The notes beneath the pieces are model-generated. The model saw only the letters and a program-made list of their open reading frames with translations. It made no database searches and was not told where the DNA came from. Made by a program: the position numbers and the translations under genes. This document shows positions 1-10,011 of a stretch of 64,000 nt of DNA, piece after piece. The stretch is from Chelatococcus albus (GTDB lineage Bacteria; Pseudomonadota; Alphaproteobacteria; Rhizobiales; Beijerinckiaceae), in NCBI RefSeq assembly GCF_030067675.1, contig NZ_JASJEV010000005.1, positions 141,089 to 205,088 of the forward strand, read 5' to 3'. Position 1 is the first letter of the stretch, and every line of letters begins with the position of its first letter.

Positions 1-516
1 CTGCCCGTCGTCTTCCTGATGCTGGCGAACCACTACCCGCTGGCCTTCGCCTCGCGCTGGAACTGGCTCATCGTGGCCCTCGTCATCGTCGCCGGGGCCG
101 TCATCCGGCACTTCTACAACAGCCGTCACGCCGGCCACCCCTCCCCCTGGTGGACCTGGGGCGTGGCCGGCGCGACCGTCGCGCTCGCGGTCTGGCTGAG
201 CATGATCGGTGCTCCGGGCGCGGGCACCGTCGCTCGCCCTCCGGCGGAGACGCCGGCCTTCGCGCGGGCCGTCGAGGTCATGCAGACGCGCTGCGCGATG
301 TGCCACGCGCGCGAGCCTGTCTGGGCCGGCATCGCCGTCGCCCCGAAGGGGGTGCTGCTCGAGACGGCCGCCGACGTCGCCCGCCAGGCGGAGGCGATCG
401 CCGTCCAGGCTGTCCTGTCACAGGCCATGCCGCCCAACAACATCACCGAAATGACATCCGGCGAGCGCCGGACGGTCGCCGCATGGCTCGCCGAACGCCA
501 GGCCGCATCCCGCTAA
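1..516 (+). CDS. puuD: Membrane-bound urate oxidase (urate hydroxylase PuuD), C-terminal part
   Basis: Partial gene; its start lies before the window. The visible 171 residues hold three hydrophobic segments (about residues 1-16, 22-38 and 50-70) followed by a cytochrome c domain with a CAMCH haem-attachment motif at 98-102 and a candidate distal Met in QAMPPNN (about 143). This membrane region plus C-terminal cytochrome c is typical of PuuD, which oxidises urate to 5-hydroxyisourate and passes electrons to the respiratory chain rather than to O2. The protein would sit in the inner membrane with its haem domain periplasmic. No other purine-degradation gene is visible; any would lie upstream. 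The family call rests on only the C-terminal part. Confidence 0.8.
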   Translation: MPVVFLMLANHYPLAFASRWNWLIVALVIVAGAVIRHFYNSRHAGHPSPWWTWGVAGATVALAVWLSMIGAPGAGTVARPPAETPAFARAVEVMQTRCAMCHAREPVWAGIAVAPKGVLLETAADVARQAEAIAVQAVLSQAMPPNNITEMTSGERRTVAAWLAERQAASR

Positions 517-653
517 ACGCAAGTGATTTCAGGCGGTTCCGTAGCAGTGGACAGCCGCGAGAAAGAATATTGCCAAGCGTCTGCGCTTGGCGCACGCTGC
601 CGCCCAATCGCGAGCCGGAGGGGCTTGCGCCAGCGACTATGAGGAGGACTGAG

Positions 654-2243
654 ATGGGTCGACCCTGGAAACTCTCCTTCATCTCGGCCATCGCATCTTT
701 TGCCATGACAGGTCTCGCCGCCGCCGAGGTGGTTTATCACCGCGGCAATGCGGGCGAGCCCAAGACGCTCGACCAGCACCAGACCTCGATCGACGTCGAG
801 AAGAATGTCCTGAAGGATCTTTACGAGGGTCTCGTCGCCTATAATCCGAAGGGCGAGATCATCCCCGGCGTGGCCGAGAGCTGGAGCATCGGGGGCGACG
901 GCACCGTCTATACCTTCAAGCTGCGCGACGCCGGCAAGTGGTCGAACGGCGATCCGGTGAAGGCGTCGGATTTTGTCTACTCCTTCCGCCGCATCATGAA
1001 CCCTGCCACGGCAGCGAAATACGCCAACCTTCTCTACCCGATCAAGAACGCCGAGAAGGTCAACAAGGGCGAGCTCAAGCCCGAGGAGCTTGGCGTCAAG
1101 GCAGCGGACGACAAGACCCTCGTCATCACGCTCGAACGCCCGACCCCCTACTTCCTCGAACTCCTGCAGCATCAGACCGGCCTGCCGCTGCACCAGGCGA
1201 GCGTCGAGAAGTTCGGCAAGGACTTCGTCAAGCCGGGCAATCTCGTGTCGAACGGTGCCTATCTGCTTGCCGAGAACGTGCCGAACGATCACATCAAGCT
1301 GACGAAGAACCCGAATTACTGGAACGCGAAGAGCGTCCAGATCGATACGGTCTTCTTCTATCCGACCGAGGACAACGCCGCCGCCGTGCGCCGCTTCATG
1401 GCCGGCGAGCTCGACACCAACTACCAGTTCCCGATCGACCAGCTTCCCTTCCTGCGCGAGAAGCTCGGCGCCCAGGTGCGCACGCCCCCCTATCTGGCGC
1501 TCGAATACTACGCCATCAACGTCACCAAGCCGCCCTTCAACGACCCGCGCGTGCGCAAGGCGCTCAGCATGGCGGTGGATCGCGATTACCTCGCGGAGAA
1601 GGTGTGGGGCGGGGCCGCGCTTCCCGCCTACAACATCGTGCCGCCCGGCCTCAACGGCTATGCGCTGGCAGACGTGGACTACAAGTCGCTGTCGCAGCTC
1701 GACCGCGAGGACCAGGCCAAGGCGCTCCTCAAGGAGGCGGGCTACGGTCCGGGCGGCAAGCCGCTCAAGATCGAGATCCGCTACAACACGAACGAGAGCC
1801 ACAAGAAGACAGCCACCGCCGTCGCCGACATGTGGAAGACAGTGCTCGGCGCCGAGGTCACCCTCCTCAACACCGACGTGAAGACCCACTACGCGCACCT
1901 GCAGAACAGGGGCGATTTCGACGTGGCGCGCGCCGGCTGGGTGGCGGACTATTCCGACCCGCAGAACTTCCTGTTCCTCGGCCTGTCGAACAACAGGGTG
2001 GGCAACTACTCGCAGTACAACAGCGCCGCCTTCGACGCTGCCATGGCGAAGTCGGACGTGACCATCGATCCGGCCGAGCGGATGAAGGTCCTGCGCACGG
2101 CCGAGGACACCATGATGAAGGACGGGCCGATCATCCCCCTCCTCAACCGTGCCTCGCTGCACCTCGTGTCGAACCGCGTCAAGGGCTGGGTGGACAACGT
2201 GCAGAACGACCATCGCAGCCAGGACCTGCGCATCGAGCGCTGA
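654..2243 (+). CDS. oppA: Oligopeptide ABC transporter, periplasmic substrate-binding protein
   Basis: 529 residues, a family 5 extracellular solute-binding protein (OppA type). An N-terminal signal peptide (about residues 1-24, ending AAA before EVVYHRG) directs it to the periplasm, where it binds oligopeptides and delivers them to the OppBC channel. I chose ATG 654 because GAGGAGG lies seven bases upstream; an in-frame ATG at 639 would place that Shine-Dalgarno inside the gene. It is the first gene of the oppA-oppB-oppC-oppDF unit (654-6021), all on the plus strand with gaps under 90 bases. Family membership is clear. The exact ligand (oligopeptide, murein peptide or another peptide) cannot be read from sequence. 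Confidence 0.92.
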   Translation: MGRPWKLSFISAIASFAMTGLAAAEVVYHRGNAGEPKTLDQHQTSIDVEKNVLKDLYEGLVAYNPKGEIIPGVAESWSIGGDGTVYTFKLRDAGKWSNGDPVKASDFVYSFRRIMNPATAAKYANLLYPIKNAEKVNKGELKPEELGVKAADDKTLVITLERPTPYFLELLQHQTGLPLHQASVEKFGKDFVKPGNLVSNGAYLLAENVPNDHIKLTKNPNYWNAKSVQIDTVFFYPTEDNAAAVRRFMAGELDTNYQFPIDQLPFLREKLGAQVRTPPYLALEYYAINVTKPPFNDPRVRKALSMAVDRDYLAEKVWGGAALPAYNIVPPGLNGYALADVDYKSLSQLDREDQAKALLKEAGYGPGGKPLKIEIRYNTNESHKKTATAVADMWKTVLGAEVTLLNTDVKTHYAHLQNRGDFDVARAGWVADYSDPQNFLFLGLSNNRVGNYSQYNSAAFDAAMAKSDVTIDPAERMKVLRTAEDTMMKDGPIIPLLNRASLHLVSNRVKGWVDNVQNDHRSQDLRIER

Positions 2244-2329
2244 CGCCCGAGAGGGCGGAGGCCTTGGAGCGCTGACGCATCGGGTGGCCCTTTCGCCGGG
2301 GCCCCCCTCCTCCTGCGAGGTGACATCCC

Positions 2330-3250
2330 ATGCTGGGCTACACGCTGCGCCGCCTTGCGAGCGCCGTGCCGACGCTGTTCATCATCGTCACCGTGGCCTT
2401 CTTCCTCGTGCGCTTCGCGCCGGGCGGGCCCTTCGACCTGGAGCAGCCGCTCGCTCCCCAGGTGCTCGACAACCTGCGGCGGACCTACAATCTCGATCAG
2501 CCGCTGCACCTCCAATATCTCGACTATCTCGCCAAGCTCGTCCGTGGCGATCTCGGACCGAGCTATACGGCCCTCGACTTCACCGTCGGCGAGATGCTCC
2601 GCCGCGGCCTGCCCTATTCGATCGCGCTCGGGGCGAGCGCCCTGACGCTCGCCCTCGTGCTCGGCGTCGTTGCCGGCGTCTTCGCCGCGCTGCGCCAGAA
2701 CAGCACCAAGGACTATGCCGTGATGGCGGTGGCGACGGTCGGGGTGACCGTGCCGAATTTCGTCGTGGGCCCCGTGCTGCAGCTCGTCTTCGGCCTCATG
2801 CTCGGCCTCCTGCCCCTCGGCGGCTGGGGCGGCGGCGATCTCGCCCATCGCGTGCTGCCGACCATCGCGCTGGCCCTGCCGCAGATGGCGGTCATCGCCC
2901 GCCTCACCCGCAGCTCCATGATCGAAGCCCTGCGGGCCGACCACATCCGCACCCTGCGGGCGAACGGCCTGCCCGGGCGCGCCATCATCGCCCACGCGCT
3001 CAGGGGCGCGCTCCTTCCCGTCGTGTCCTACCTCGGCCCCGCGGCGGCCGCCCTGGTCACGGGATCGGTGGTCATCGAGAAGATCTTCGCGATTCCCGGC
3101 GTCGGGTCCTATTTCGTCGAAGGGGCCCTTAACCGCGACTACACGCTCGTCATGGGCACGGTCGTGATGCTCGCCTCCTTCGTCGTCCTCTTCAACCTGA
3201 TCGTCGACCTGCTCTACGCGGCGCTCGACCCGAGGGTCCGTTATGACTGA
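2330..3250 (+). CDS. oppB: Oligopeptide ABC transporter permease OppB
   Basis: 306 residues, an inner-membrane permease with about six transmembrane segments. It begins with MLGYTLRRLASAVPTLF, the usual OppB/DppB start, and carries the EAA-type loop that contacts the ATPase (RANGLPGRAIIAHALRGA, about residues 208-225). It forms the translocation channel with OppC. GAGGTG precedes the start codon by seven bases. The last eight bases overlap oppC, which indicates translational coupling. Length is normal for the family. Confidence 0.93.
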   Translation: MLGYTLRRLASAVPTLFIIVTVAFFLVRFAPGGPFDLEQPLAPQVLDNLRRTYNLDQPLHLQYLDYLAKLVRGDLGPSYTALDFTVGEMLRRGLPYSIALGASALTLALVLGVVAGVFAALRQNSTKDYAVMAVATVGVTVPNFVVGPVLQLVFGLMLGLLPLGGWGGGDLAHRVLPTIALALPQMAVIARLTRSSMIEALRADHIRTLRANGLPGRAIIAHALRGALLPVVSYLGPAAAALVTGSVVIEKIFAIPGVGSYFVEGALNRDYTLVMGTVVMLASFVVLFNLIVDLLYAALDPRVRYD

Positions 3251-4373
3251 CGCGAGCCTGACCAGTCAGGGCGGCACCGCCGCCAGGGGGCGCAGCCTCT
3301 CGACGCTGGCGCTGCAGCGCCTGAAGCGCAACCGCGCCGCAGTCGCGAGCCTCATCGGCCTCGCTCTCATCGCCATCTTCTGCTTCCTCGGCCCGTTCCT
3401 GTCGTCCCATCCCAACGATCGGGTGTACCAGTCCTACGTCGCCGTGCCGCCGAGCCTCGAGCCCTACCCGGCGGCGGCGACACTCGAGCGCACGATGCAG
3501 CGCGCCCTTGAGCGGGCACGGGTCGACATGGGCGACTTCTCCGCCAGCGGGACGACCTTCCGCGTCACCCTGACCTCGCCCCGTCCCATCGATCCGCGTG
3601 TCACCCGCTACATCGACCGTGTCGACGAATTCGACGACGCCCGCGTCGTCGAAACCCTGGAGGAGGGGCGCAGGCTGGTCGTCGAGGGAACCGTGCAGCG
3701 GCAATGGTTTCTCATGGGCACCGACATGAGCGGCCGCGACCTCATGACCCGCATCATGGTCGGCGGGCGCATCTCGCTCATCGTCGGCCTGCTCGCGACC
3801 CTCGTCAGCCTCCTCATCGGCGTGGCCTGGGGCGCCATCGCGGGTTATGCCGGCGGGCGCATCGACAACGTCATGATGCGCTTCGTCGACGTGCTCTATT
3901 CCCTGCCCTTCGTCTTCTTCGTCATCCTTCTTGTCGTCTACTTCGGGCGCAACTTCGTCCTCATCTTCGTCGCCATCGGCGCCGTCGAATGGCTCGACAT
4001 GGCACGCATCGTGCGCGGCCAGACGCTTGCCCTGAAGCGGCGCGAATTCGTGGAGGCGGCGCAGGCGCTCGGCGTCGGCACGGGCGGCATCCTGCGCCGC
4101 CACATCGTGCCCAACCTGCTCGGCCCGGTCGTCGTCTTCATGACGCTCATGGTGCCGAAGATCATCCTGCTCGAGAGCTTCCTGTCCTTCCTCGGCCTGG
4201 GCGTGCAGGCGCCGCTGACGAGCTGGGGCGTGCTCATCTCCGAGGGGGCGAACAACATTCAGAGCGCGCCCTATCTCATCGTCTTTCCCTCGATCTTCTT
4301 CGTGTCGACGCTCTTCGCCCTGAACTTCATCGGCGACGGCCTGCGCGACGCGCTCGACCCCAGGGACCGCTGA
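3243..4373 (+). CDS. oppC: Oligopeptide ABC transporter permease OppC with enlarged periplasmic loop
   Basis: 376 residues, the second channel subunit. TM1 spans about residues 33-52. The conserved GTDMSGRDLMTRIMVGGR segment begins near 159, and the EAA loop (EFVEAAQALGVGTGGILRRH) is near 264. OppC proteins are usually around 300 residues. The extra length here is a segment of roughly 105 residues between TM1 and the GTDMSGRD motif, which should lie in the periplasm. It overlaps oppB by eight bases, and oppDF begins one base after its stop, so the three are translationally coupled. The role of the insert is unknown; it could contact the binding protein. Confidence 0.92.
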   Translation: MTDASLTSQGGTAARGRSLSTLALQRLKRNRAAVASLIGLALIAIFCFLGPFLSSHPNDRVYQSYVAVPPSLEPYPAAATLERTMQRALERARVDMGDFSASGTTFRVTLTSPRPIDPRVTRYIDRVDEFDDARVVETLEEGRRLVVEGTVQRQWFLMGTDMSGRDLMTRIMVGGRISLIVGLLATLVSLLIGVAWGAIAGYAGGRIDNVMMRFVDVLYSLPFVFFVILLVVYFGRNFVLIFVAIGAVEWLDMARIVRGQTLALKRREFVEAAQALGVGTGGILRRHIVPNLLGPVVVFMTLMVPKIILLESFLSFLGLGVQAPLTSWGVLISEGANNIQSAPYLIVFPSIFFVSTLFALNFIGDGLRDALDPRDR

Positions 4374-4374
4374 G

Positions 4375-6021
<1,647 letters not shown>

Positions 6022-6110
6022 AGGCAATATTTTTTCACCGGGCCCGGCATGTGAATGGACAGTCGCCCGCGCCTAGCCTACATCTCCCGCGATCCGAGGG
6101 GAGCGAAAGC

Positions 6111-7142
6111 ATGAATGTCTATCCGAGCGTGGTCGAGGCCATCGGCAACACGCCGCTGATCAAGCTGCGGCGCGCCTCGGAGCTGACCGGCTGCGACATC
6201 TACGGCAAGGCCGAGTTCCTCAATCCCGGCCAGTCGGTGAAGGACCGCGCCGGCCTGTTCATCATCAAGGATGCCATCGCCCGGGGCGCGCTGCGGCCGG
6301 GCGGCACCATCGTCGAGGGCACGGCCGGCAACACCGGCATCGGGCTTGCCGTGGTCGCCAATGCGCTCGGCTTCCGCACGGTGATCGTCATTCCCGACAC
6401 GCAGTCGCAGGAGAAGAAGGACACGCTGCGCCTCCTCGGCGCCGAGCTGGTCGAAGTGCCGGCCGTGCCCTATGCCAATCCCAACAACTACGTGAAGGTG
6501 TCCGGCCGCATGGCCGAGGCGCTCGCCGCGCGCGATCCCAAGGGCGCCATCTGGGCCAACCAGTTCGACAATGTCGCGAACCGGCAGGCCCACGTCGAGA
6601 CCACCGGCCCCGAGATCTGGGAGCAGACCGGCGGAAAGGTGGACGGCTTCGTCTGTGCCGTCGGCACGGGCGGCACCCTCGCCGGCGTGGGCATGGCCCT
6701 CAAGGAGCGCAACCCCAAGGTCACCATCGCGCTTGCCGATCCGATGGGCGCCGCACTCTATCATTACTACGCCCACGGCGAGCTGAAGGCCGAGGGCTCC
6801 TCCATCACCGAAGGCATCGGCCAGGGCCGCATCACCAAGAACCTTGAGGGTGCGCCCATCGATGTCGCCTTCCAGATCCCCGACAGCGAGGCCATCCCCC
6901 TCGTCTTCGACCTGCTCGAACACGAGGGCCTGTGCCTCGGCGGCTCGTCCGGGATCAACGTCGCCGGTGCCATCCGCCTCGCGCGGCATCTCGGCCCCGG
7001 CCATACGATCGTGACCGTGCTGGCCGACTACGGCACACGCTACCAGTCGAAGCTCTTCAACCCGGAATTCCTGCGCTCCAAGGACTTGCCAGTCCCCACC
7101 TGGCTGGAGCGCGCCCCCTCCGTCGAGCCGGCGCTCGTCTAG
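6111..7142 (+). CDS. cysK: Cysteine synthase A-type PLP enzyme
   Basis: 343 residues, fold-type II pyridoxal-phosphate enzyme. The PLP lysine is K44 in GQSVKDRAG, the substrate loop is EGTAGNTG (about 69-76), and the phosphate-binding glycine loop is GTGGT (near 188). It should make cysteine from O-acetylserine and sulfide in the cytosol. The start at 6111 has GAGGGGAGCG upstream and begins MNVYPSVVEAIGNTPLIKL, the normal family start. The substrate loop reads TAGNT instead of the classical TSGNT, and the chain is about 20-30 residues longer than E. coli CysK; both fit a CysK variant common in rhizobia. Cystathionine beta-synthase-like activity cannot be excluded. It is preceded by the opp operon but has its own 89-base leader. 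Confidence 0.88.
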   Translation: MNVYPSVVEAIGNTPLIKLRRASELTGCDIYGKAEFLNPGQSVKDRAGLFIIKDAIARGALRPGGTIVEGTAGNTGIGLAVVANALGFRTVIVIPDTQSQEKKDTLRLLGAELVEVPAVPYANPNNYVKVSGRMAEALAARDPKGAIWANQFDNVANRQAHVETTGPEIWEQTGGKVDGFVCAVGTGGTLAGVGMALKERNPKVTIALADPMGAALYHYYAHGELKAEGSSITEGIGQGRITKNLEGAPIDVAFQIPDSEAIPLVFDLLEHEGLCLGGSSGINVAGAIRLARHLGPGHTIVTVLADYGTRYQSKLFNPEFLRSKDLPVPTWLERAPSVEPALV

Positions 7143-7195
7143 GCCGCGCCGCGCGCGACCGTCCCCCTCCCCGCGCGCCGGGGCGGTTCCGACAT

Positions 7196-7220
7196 GGAAC
7201 ATCGCCGTTCCGAGGGCGTT
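7196..7220 (+). promoter_or_regulatory. Candidate EcfG-type promoter in the cysK/kinase gap
   Basis: GGAAC at 7196-7200 and CGTT at 7217-7220 are separated by 16 bases, the EcfG consensus spacing seen twice at 9877-9944. It points rightwards into an inverted-repeat region ending at the kinase stop codon. No protein gene lies downstream in this direction. One such match per window is expected by chance, so this is weak. Confidence 0.3.
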
Positions 7221-7228
7221 GATCGGGC

Positions 7229-7282
7229 GTGAGCGCATTCCTCCCCGCGGGCGCGACGCCCGCCGGGAGTGTCGCAGCTCAC
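7229..7282 (-). terminator. Long inverted repeat at the end of the stress-kinase gene
   Basis: Outer arms GTGAGC (7229-7234) and GCTCAC (7277-7282) enclose an inner perfect stem GCGGGCG/CGCCCGC (7247-7253 and 7257-7263) with a CGA loop. It overlaps the kinase stop codon and lies between convergent genes, so it most likely ends the nepR-ecfG-kinase transcript. No U tract follows. Confidence 0.4.
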
Positions 7283-8946
7283 GGCGCCCCCTGGTCGGAA
7301 AGGCCATCGTTCCCCTGCGCGCTTTCGATCGGGAAGGTGACCGCGAGGACCGTGTCCGACCCCGTGTCGGGCACGGTTTTCGCTTGCAGCTGCTGCAGGA
7401 AGGCCCGGGCAAAGCGCGACGGAATGCCTTTCGGGGGCTGCGACATCCCGCCGATCGTCAGGTGCAGGTGGCGATCCTCCGCATGGGCGAGGCGGACGAC
7501 CGCCCGCCGGGTGCCGTCGGCACCGATGACCGGCCACAGCACCTCCACGACGAGCAGGGAGAGCGCCATGGCGCGGTCGAGGTCGAGGAAGGCCCCCTCA
7601 CCGCGGATCTCTGCGTCGACAGGCTCACGCAGGCCGGCCGTCAGCTGCTGCGCATAGGCCACAACGTCGCCAACCAGCGTCGGCACGGAGACGAGCCGGA
7701 TATCGCCCTGCGCGAGTGCCAGCTTGTAGGCTGCGGCCATGGCATGGACGCGGCACTCCGCCAGGGCCAGCGCCATCTCGCGCGTTTCCCCCGACTGCTC
7801 CCGCCGCATCAGATTGAGGAAGCTCGCGATAACCTGGAAGTTGTTCTTCACCCGGTGGTGCAGCTCCCGCATCAGACCGCTGCGCTGCTGGGCGACGAGC
7901 GCGATTTCGTGGGCGCGCGTGCCGAGCGCCTCGGTCATCTGATCGAATGCACCCGCATATTGCCTGAGCTCCAGCGGGGCCGCGTCCGGCATCGTCGCAC
8001 GCACGCTGAAGTCGCCGAAGGCGAGGCGGCGCGCCGTACGATTGAGGCGCCTCACCCAGCGCAGCACGAGCCGGTCGACGGCGACCCAGGCGACCGCCAG
8101 CACGATGAACGACAGGAGGATGGGCGACAGGATGCCGACGAGGAGCTGGCGTTCGGCAATGCCGAAATCGGCTTCAGGAAAGCCCACCAGAACCTGCAGC
8201 CGGTCTGCGTGCACGGGCACGAGAAAATAGACGAAGGCGCGTCCGTCGCGGCTGCGGTCGCGGGCGAACGTCGGGTCGAAGAGTGTGGCCGCGCGTGCGA
8301 CGGGCCGCTGGGGCAGCCAGCCGGTGCTCCCCTTCTCGTGGCCGTGCTGGACGATGGCCTCGCCCGTCTGGTCGAGGACAGCCACCGTGCCATTCTCGAG
8401 CGGCGTCACGTCCGCGAGGATGTCGGCGAACCAGTCCGCATCGAGAACCGCGACGAGGACCGCATCGCGCCCCCGCGCCGGCACGGTGATGGCAACGATC
8501 GGCCGCCCCTCCCGGCGGCCGAGGGCGATGTTGTAGGCATTCGGGCTCTGCTGCCCGAGCGGGGCGGTGAGCGCCGCGCGCTCGAAGCCCTCGATCAGCG
8601 CAAGGGCGCCGCCGCCGCAGACGATGCCGTTCTCGTCCATGAGAACGATGGCGCCATAGCCGGCATTGGCCTCGACGACGCGGCCGAGCCGGTCCTCGCA
8701 GGCGCGAACGGTGGTGTCGGCGGCCTGGATCTCCGCCAGGCTGCGCAGGACGCGCAGGGCAGCGCGCAGGACCGAGCGCTCCTGCGTCGCCACCGCGCTC
8801 GCCGTCTGCCGATAGGCATCGAGCGCGAACTGCTCGGCCGTCACGAAGATGCGCCAGGACAACGCGATGGCGAGCACCACGACCGGCAGCATCGCGAGCG
8901 CGATCAAGGCGAGGAGACGGGAGCGGAGCGTCGCGAAGGTCAGCAT
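7279..8946 (-). CDS. Membrane sensor histidine kinase (HisKA_2 type) with degenerate ATPase domain, general stress response locus
   Basis: 555 residues. TM1 is about 11-33, a periplasmic sensor (Cache-like by layout) about 34-267, TM2 about 268-290, then a HAMP-like linker and a HisKA_2 dimerisation helix with ELHHRVKNN at 361-369 (probable phospho-acceptor His364). Such kinases control PhyR phosphorylation in alphaproteobacteria. The C-terminal catalytic region is decayed: where an N box (NELVTNALKH-like) is expected there is LLVVEVLWPV (464-473), without the Asn; the G1 Asp is absent (GGMSQ, 499-503); and no glycine-rich G2 loop is visible. ATP binding is therefore doubtful, and a phosphatase or scaffold role is possible (inference). 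It starts nine bases after ecfG ends, so it should be co-transcribed with nepR and ecfG. Confidence 0.85.
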   Translation of the reverse strand: MLTFATLRSRLLALIALAMLPVVVLAIALSWRIFVTAEQFALDAYRQTASAVATQERSVLRAALRVLRSLAEIQAADTTVRACEDRLGRVVEANAGYGAIVLMDENGIVCGGGALALIEGFERAALTAPLGQQSPNAYNIALGRREGRPIVAITVPARGRDAVLVAVLDADWFADILADVTPLENGTVAVLDQTGEAIVQHGHEKGSTGWLPQRPVARAATLFDPTFARDRSRDGRAFVYFLVPVHADRLQVLVGFPEADFGIAERQLLVGILSPILLSFIVLAVAWVAVDRLVLRWVRRLNRTARRLAFGDFSVRATMPDAAPLELRQYAGAFDQMTEALGTRAHEIALVAQQRSGLMRELHHRVKNNFQVIASFLNLMRREQSGETREMALALAECRVHAMAAAYKLALAQGDIRLVSVPTLVGDVVAYAQQLTAGLREPVDAEIRGEGAFLDLDRAMALSLLVVEVLWPVIGADGTRRAVVRLAHAEDRHLHLTIGGMSQPPKGIPSRFARAFLQQLQAKTVPDTGSDTVLAVTFPIESAQGNDGLSDQGAP

Positions 8947-8955
8947 GACCGCGCG

Positions 8956-9519
8956 CTATTTCGCGATCGTGGCTCGACGCGGACCTGCGTTGAGAACTGC
9001 ATGGGAGCGGGCGTCGGGGCCGAAGTCGTCCACCGAATCCACGGCGAGCAGTTCCGCAAGCCGCGTGCGCGCACGGTTGATGCGGCTCTTGATTGTTCCG
9101 AGGGCGCAGCCGCAGATCTCCGCCGCCTCCTCATAGGAGAAGCCCGACGCCCCGACGAGGATGAGCGCCTCGCGCTGGTCGGGCGGAAGCTTGTTCAGCG
9201 CGGCACGAAAGTCGCGCAGGTCCATGTGCCCGTCCTGCTCGCCGTGCACGGCGAGCCGCGCCGCGTAGGTGCCGTCGTCCTCCACCTCGCGCGAGCGCTT
9301 GCGGTAGTTGGAATAGAAGGTGTTGCGCAGAATGGTGAAGAGCCAGGCGCGCATGTTCGTGCCCTCGGCATAGGCGTGCATGTTGCCCCACGCCTTCATC
9401 AGGGTGTCCTGCACCAGGTCGTCCGCACGTTCGACGTTGCCCGCAACGGAGATCGCGAAGGCCCGCAGCCCCGGGATCTCCGCAAGCAGCCCGTCCTTGA
9501 ACCTCTGCGGGTCGGTCAT
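8956..9519 (-). CDS. ecfG: General stress response ECF sigma factor EcfG
   Basis: 187 residues. Region sigma2 spans about 15-80, including NMRAWLFTILRNTFYSNYRK. Region sigma4 spans about 110-165, including LPPDQREALILVGASGFSYEEAAEICGCALGT with its helix-turn-helix. This is the EcfG (ECF15) class, which is kept inactive by NepR and directs transcription from GGAAC-N16/17-CGTT promoters under stress. The start ATG at 9519 overlaps the nepR stop by four bases (ATGA), giving translational coupling. It lies in the nepR-ecfG-kinase operon, which is itself preceded by an EcfG-type promoter, implying positive feedback. Confidence 0.95.
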   Translation of the reverse strand: MTDPQRFKDGLLAEIPGLRAFAISVAGNVERADDLVQDTLMKAWGNMHAYAEGTNMRAWLFTILRNTFYSNYRKRSREVEDDGTYAARLAVHGEQDGHMDLRDFRAALNKLPPDQREALILVGASGFSYEEAAEICGCALGTIKSRINRARTRLAELLAVDSVDDFGPDARSHAVLNAGPRRATIAK

Positions 9520-9749
9520 CGGCCTTCGCCCTGCTTGGCCTCGAGCGCGTGCAGGAGCTCCAGAAACCGCTCGGGCACGGGCTGGCTGACGATCTCGTCG
9601 TAGGCCGCCTTCAGCTGTGCGCCGATCACCTGCTGCAGCGCTTCGTTGATCGGGGGCCTCGGCCTGGCCGTTGCGCGTCCGCCGTCCCCGCCCGGTCCTG
9701 TCGGGTTCGGAGCTTGATCCGGATCGCCGCTCTTGCTGCTGCGGGTCAT
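9516..9749 (-). CDS. nepR: Anti-sigma factor NepR
   Basis: 77 residues from ATG 9749; an in-frame ATG at 9761 adds four residues. The N-terminal half is Pro/Gly-rich and probably disordered. The C-terminal half has the family helices, with IGAQLKAAYDEIVSQPVPER and FLELLHALE. NepR binds EcfG and blocks it; phosphorylated PhyR captures NepR and frees the sigma factor. It overlaps ecfG by four bases and is transcribed divergently from phyR. The start is uncertain because GGGAG lies at an awkward distance from both ATGs. Confidence 0.9.
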   Translation of the reverse strand: MTRSSKSGDPDQAPNPTGPGGDGGRATARPRPPINEALQQVIGAQLKAAYDEIVSQPVPERFLELLHALEAKQGEGR

Positions 9750-9876
9750 TGTCGCTTTCATCTCCCATGCTTCCTGCGGCCCGGCACGGGTATGCGGACA
9801 CCTCGGCGGGCTCGGGCACGAGCGATCCCCCCAACGCTCGCTCCCGCGCGGGGCGCTTCGCTGCCTTGCCCTTGCG

Positions 9877-9901
9877 AACGCAGTCCTGCACACAATGTTC
9901 C
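9877..9901 (-). promoter_or_regulatory. EcfG-dependent promoter of nepR-ecfG
   Basis: On the minus strand GGAAC (9901-9897) and CGTT (9880-9877) are 16 bases apart, an exact match to the EcfG consensus. It lies about 120 bases upstream of nepR. Its -35 element is 18 bases from that of the divergent phyR promoter. Confidence 0.85.
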
Positions 9902-9919
9902 GTACCGGGAGATCGTTTG

Positions 9920-9944
9920 GGAACTTTTTTTGCCAATCCGCGTT
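9920..9944 (+). promoter_or_regulatory. EcfG-dependent promoter of phyR
   Basis: GGAAC (9920-9924), 16 bases, then CGTT (9941-9944), an exact EcfG consensus. Transcription would begin near 9951, about 60 bases before the phyR start. It is back-to-back with the nepR promoter, so both arms of the switch are induced together. Confidence 0.85.
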
Positions 9945-10011
9945 CGAGCAAGACTACGCCCCGGGGGACATCCGACCCGGGGGGCGGCCTGCCGGCTTCC
10001 GCGAGGTGCAC

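Noticed and set aside
7219-9603. Long open frame of about 790 codons on the plus strand
   Set aside because: It runs antisense through the kinase, ecfG and nepR, which have full domain evidence. Its composition is that of a reverse-frame shadow in high-GC DNA.
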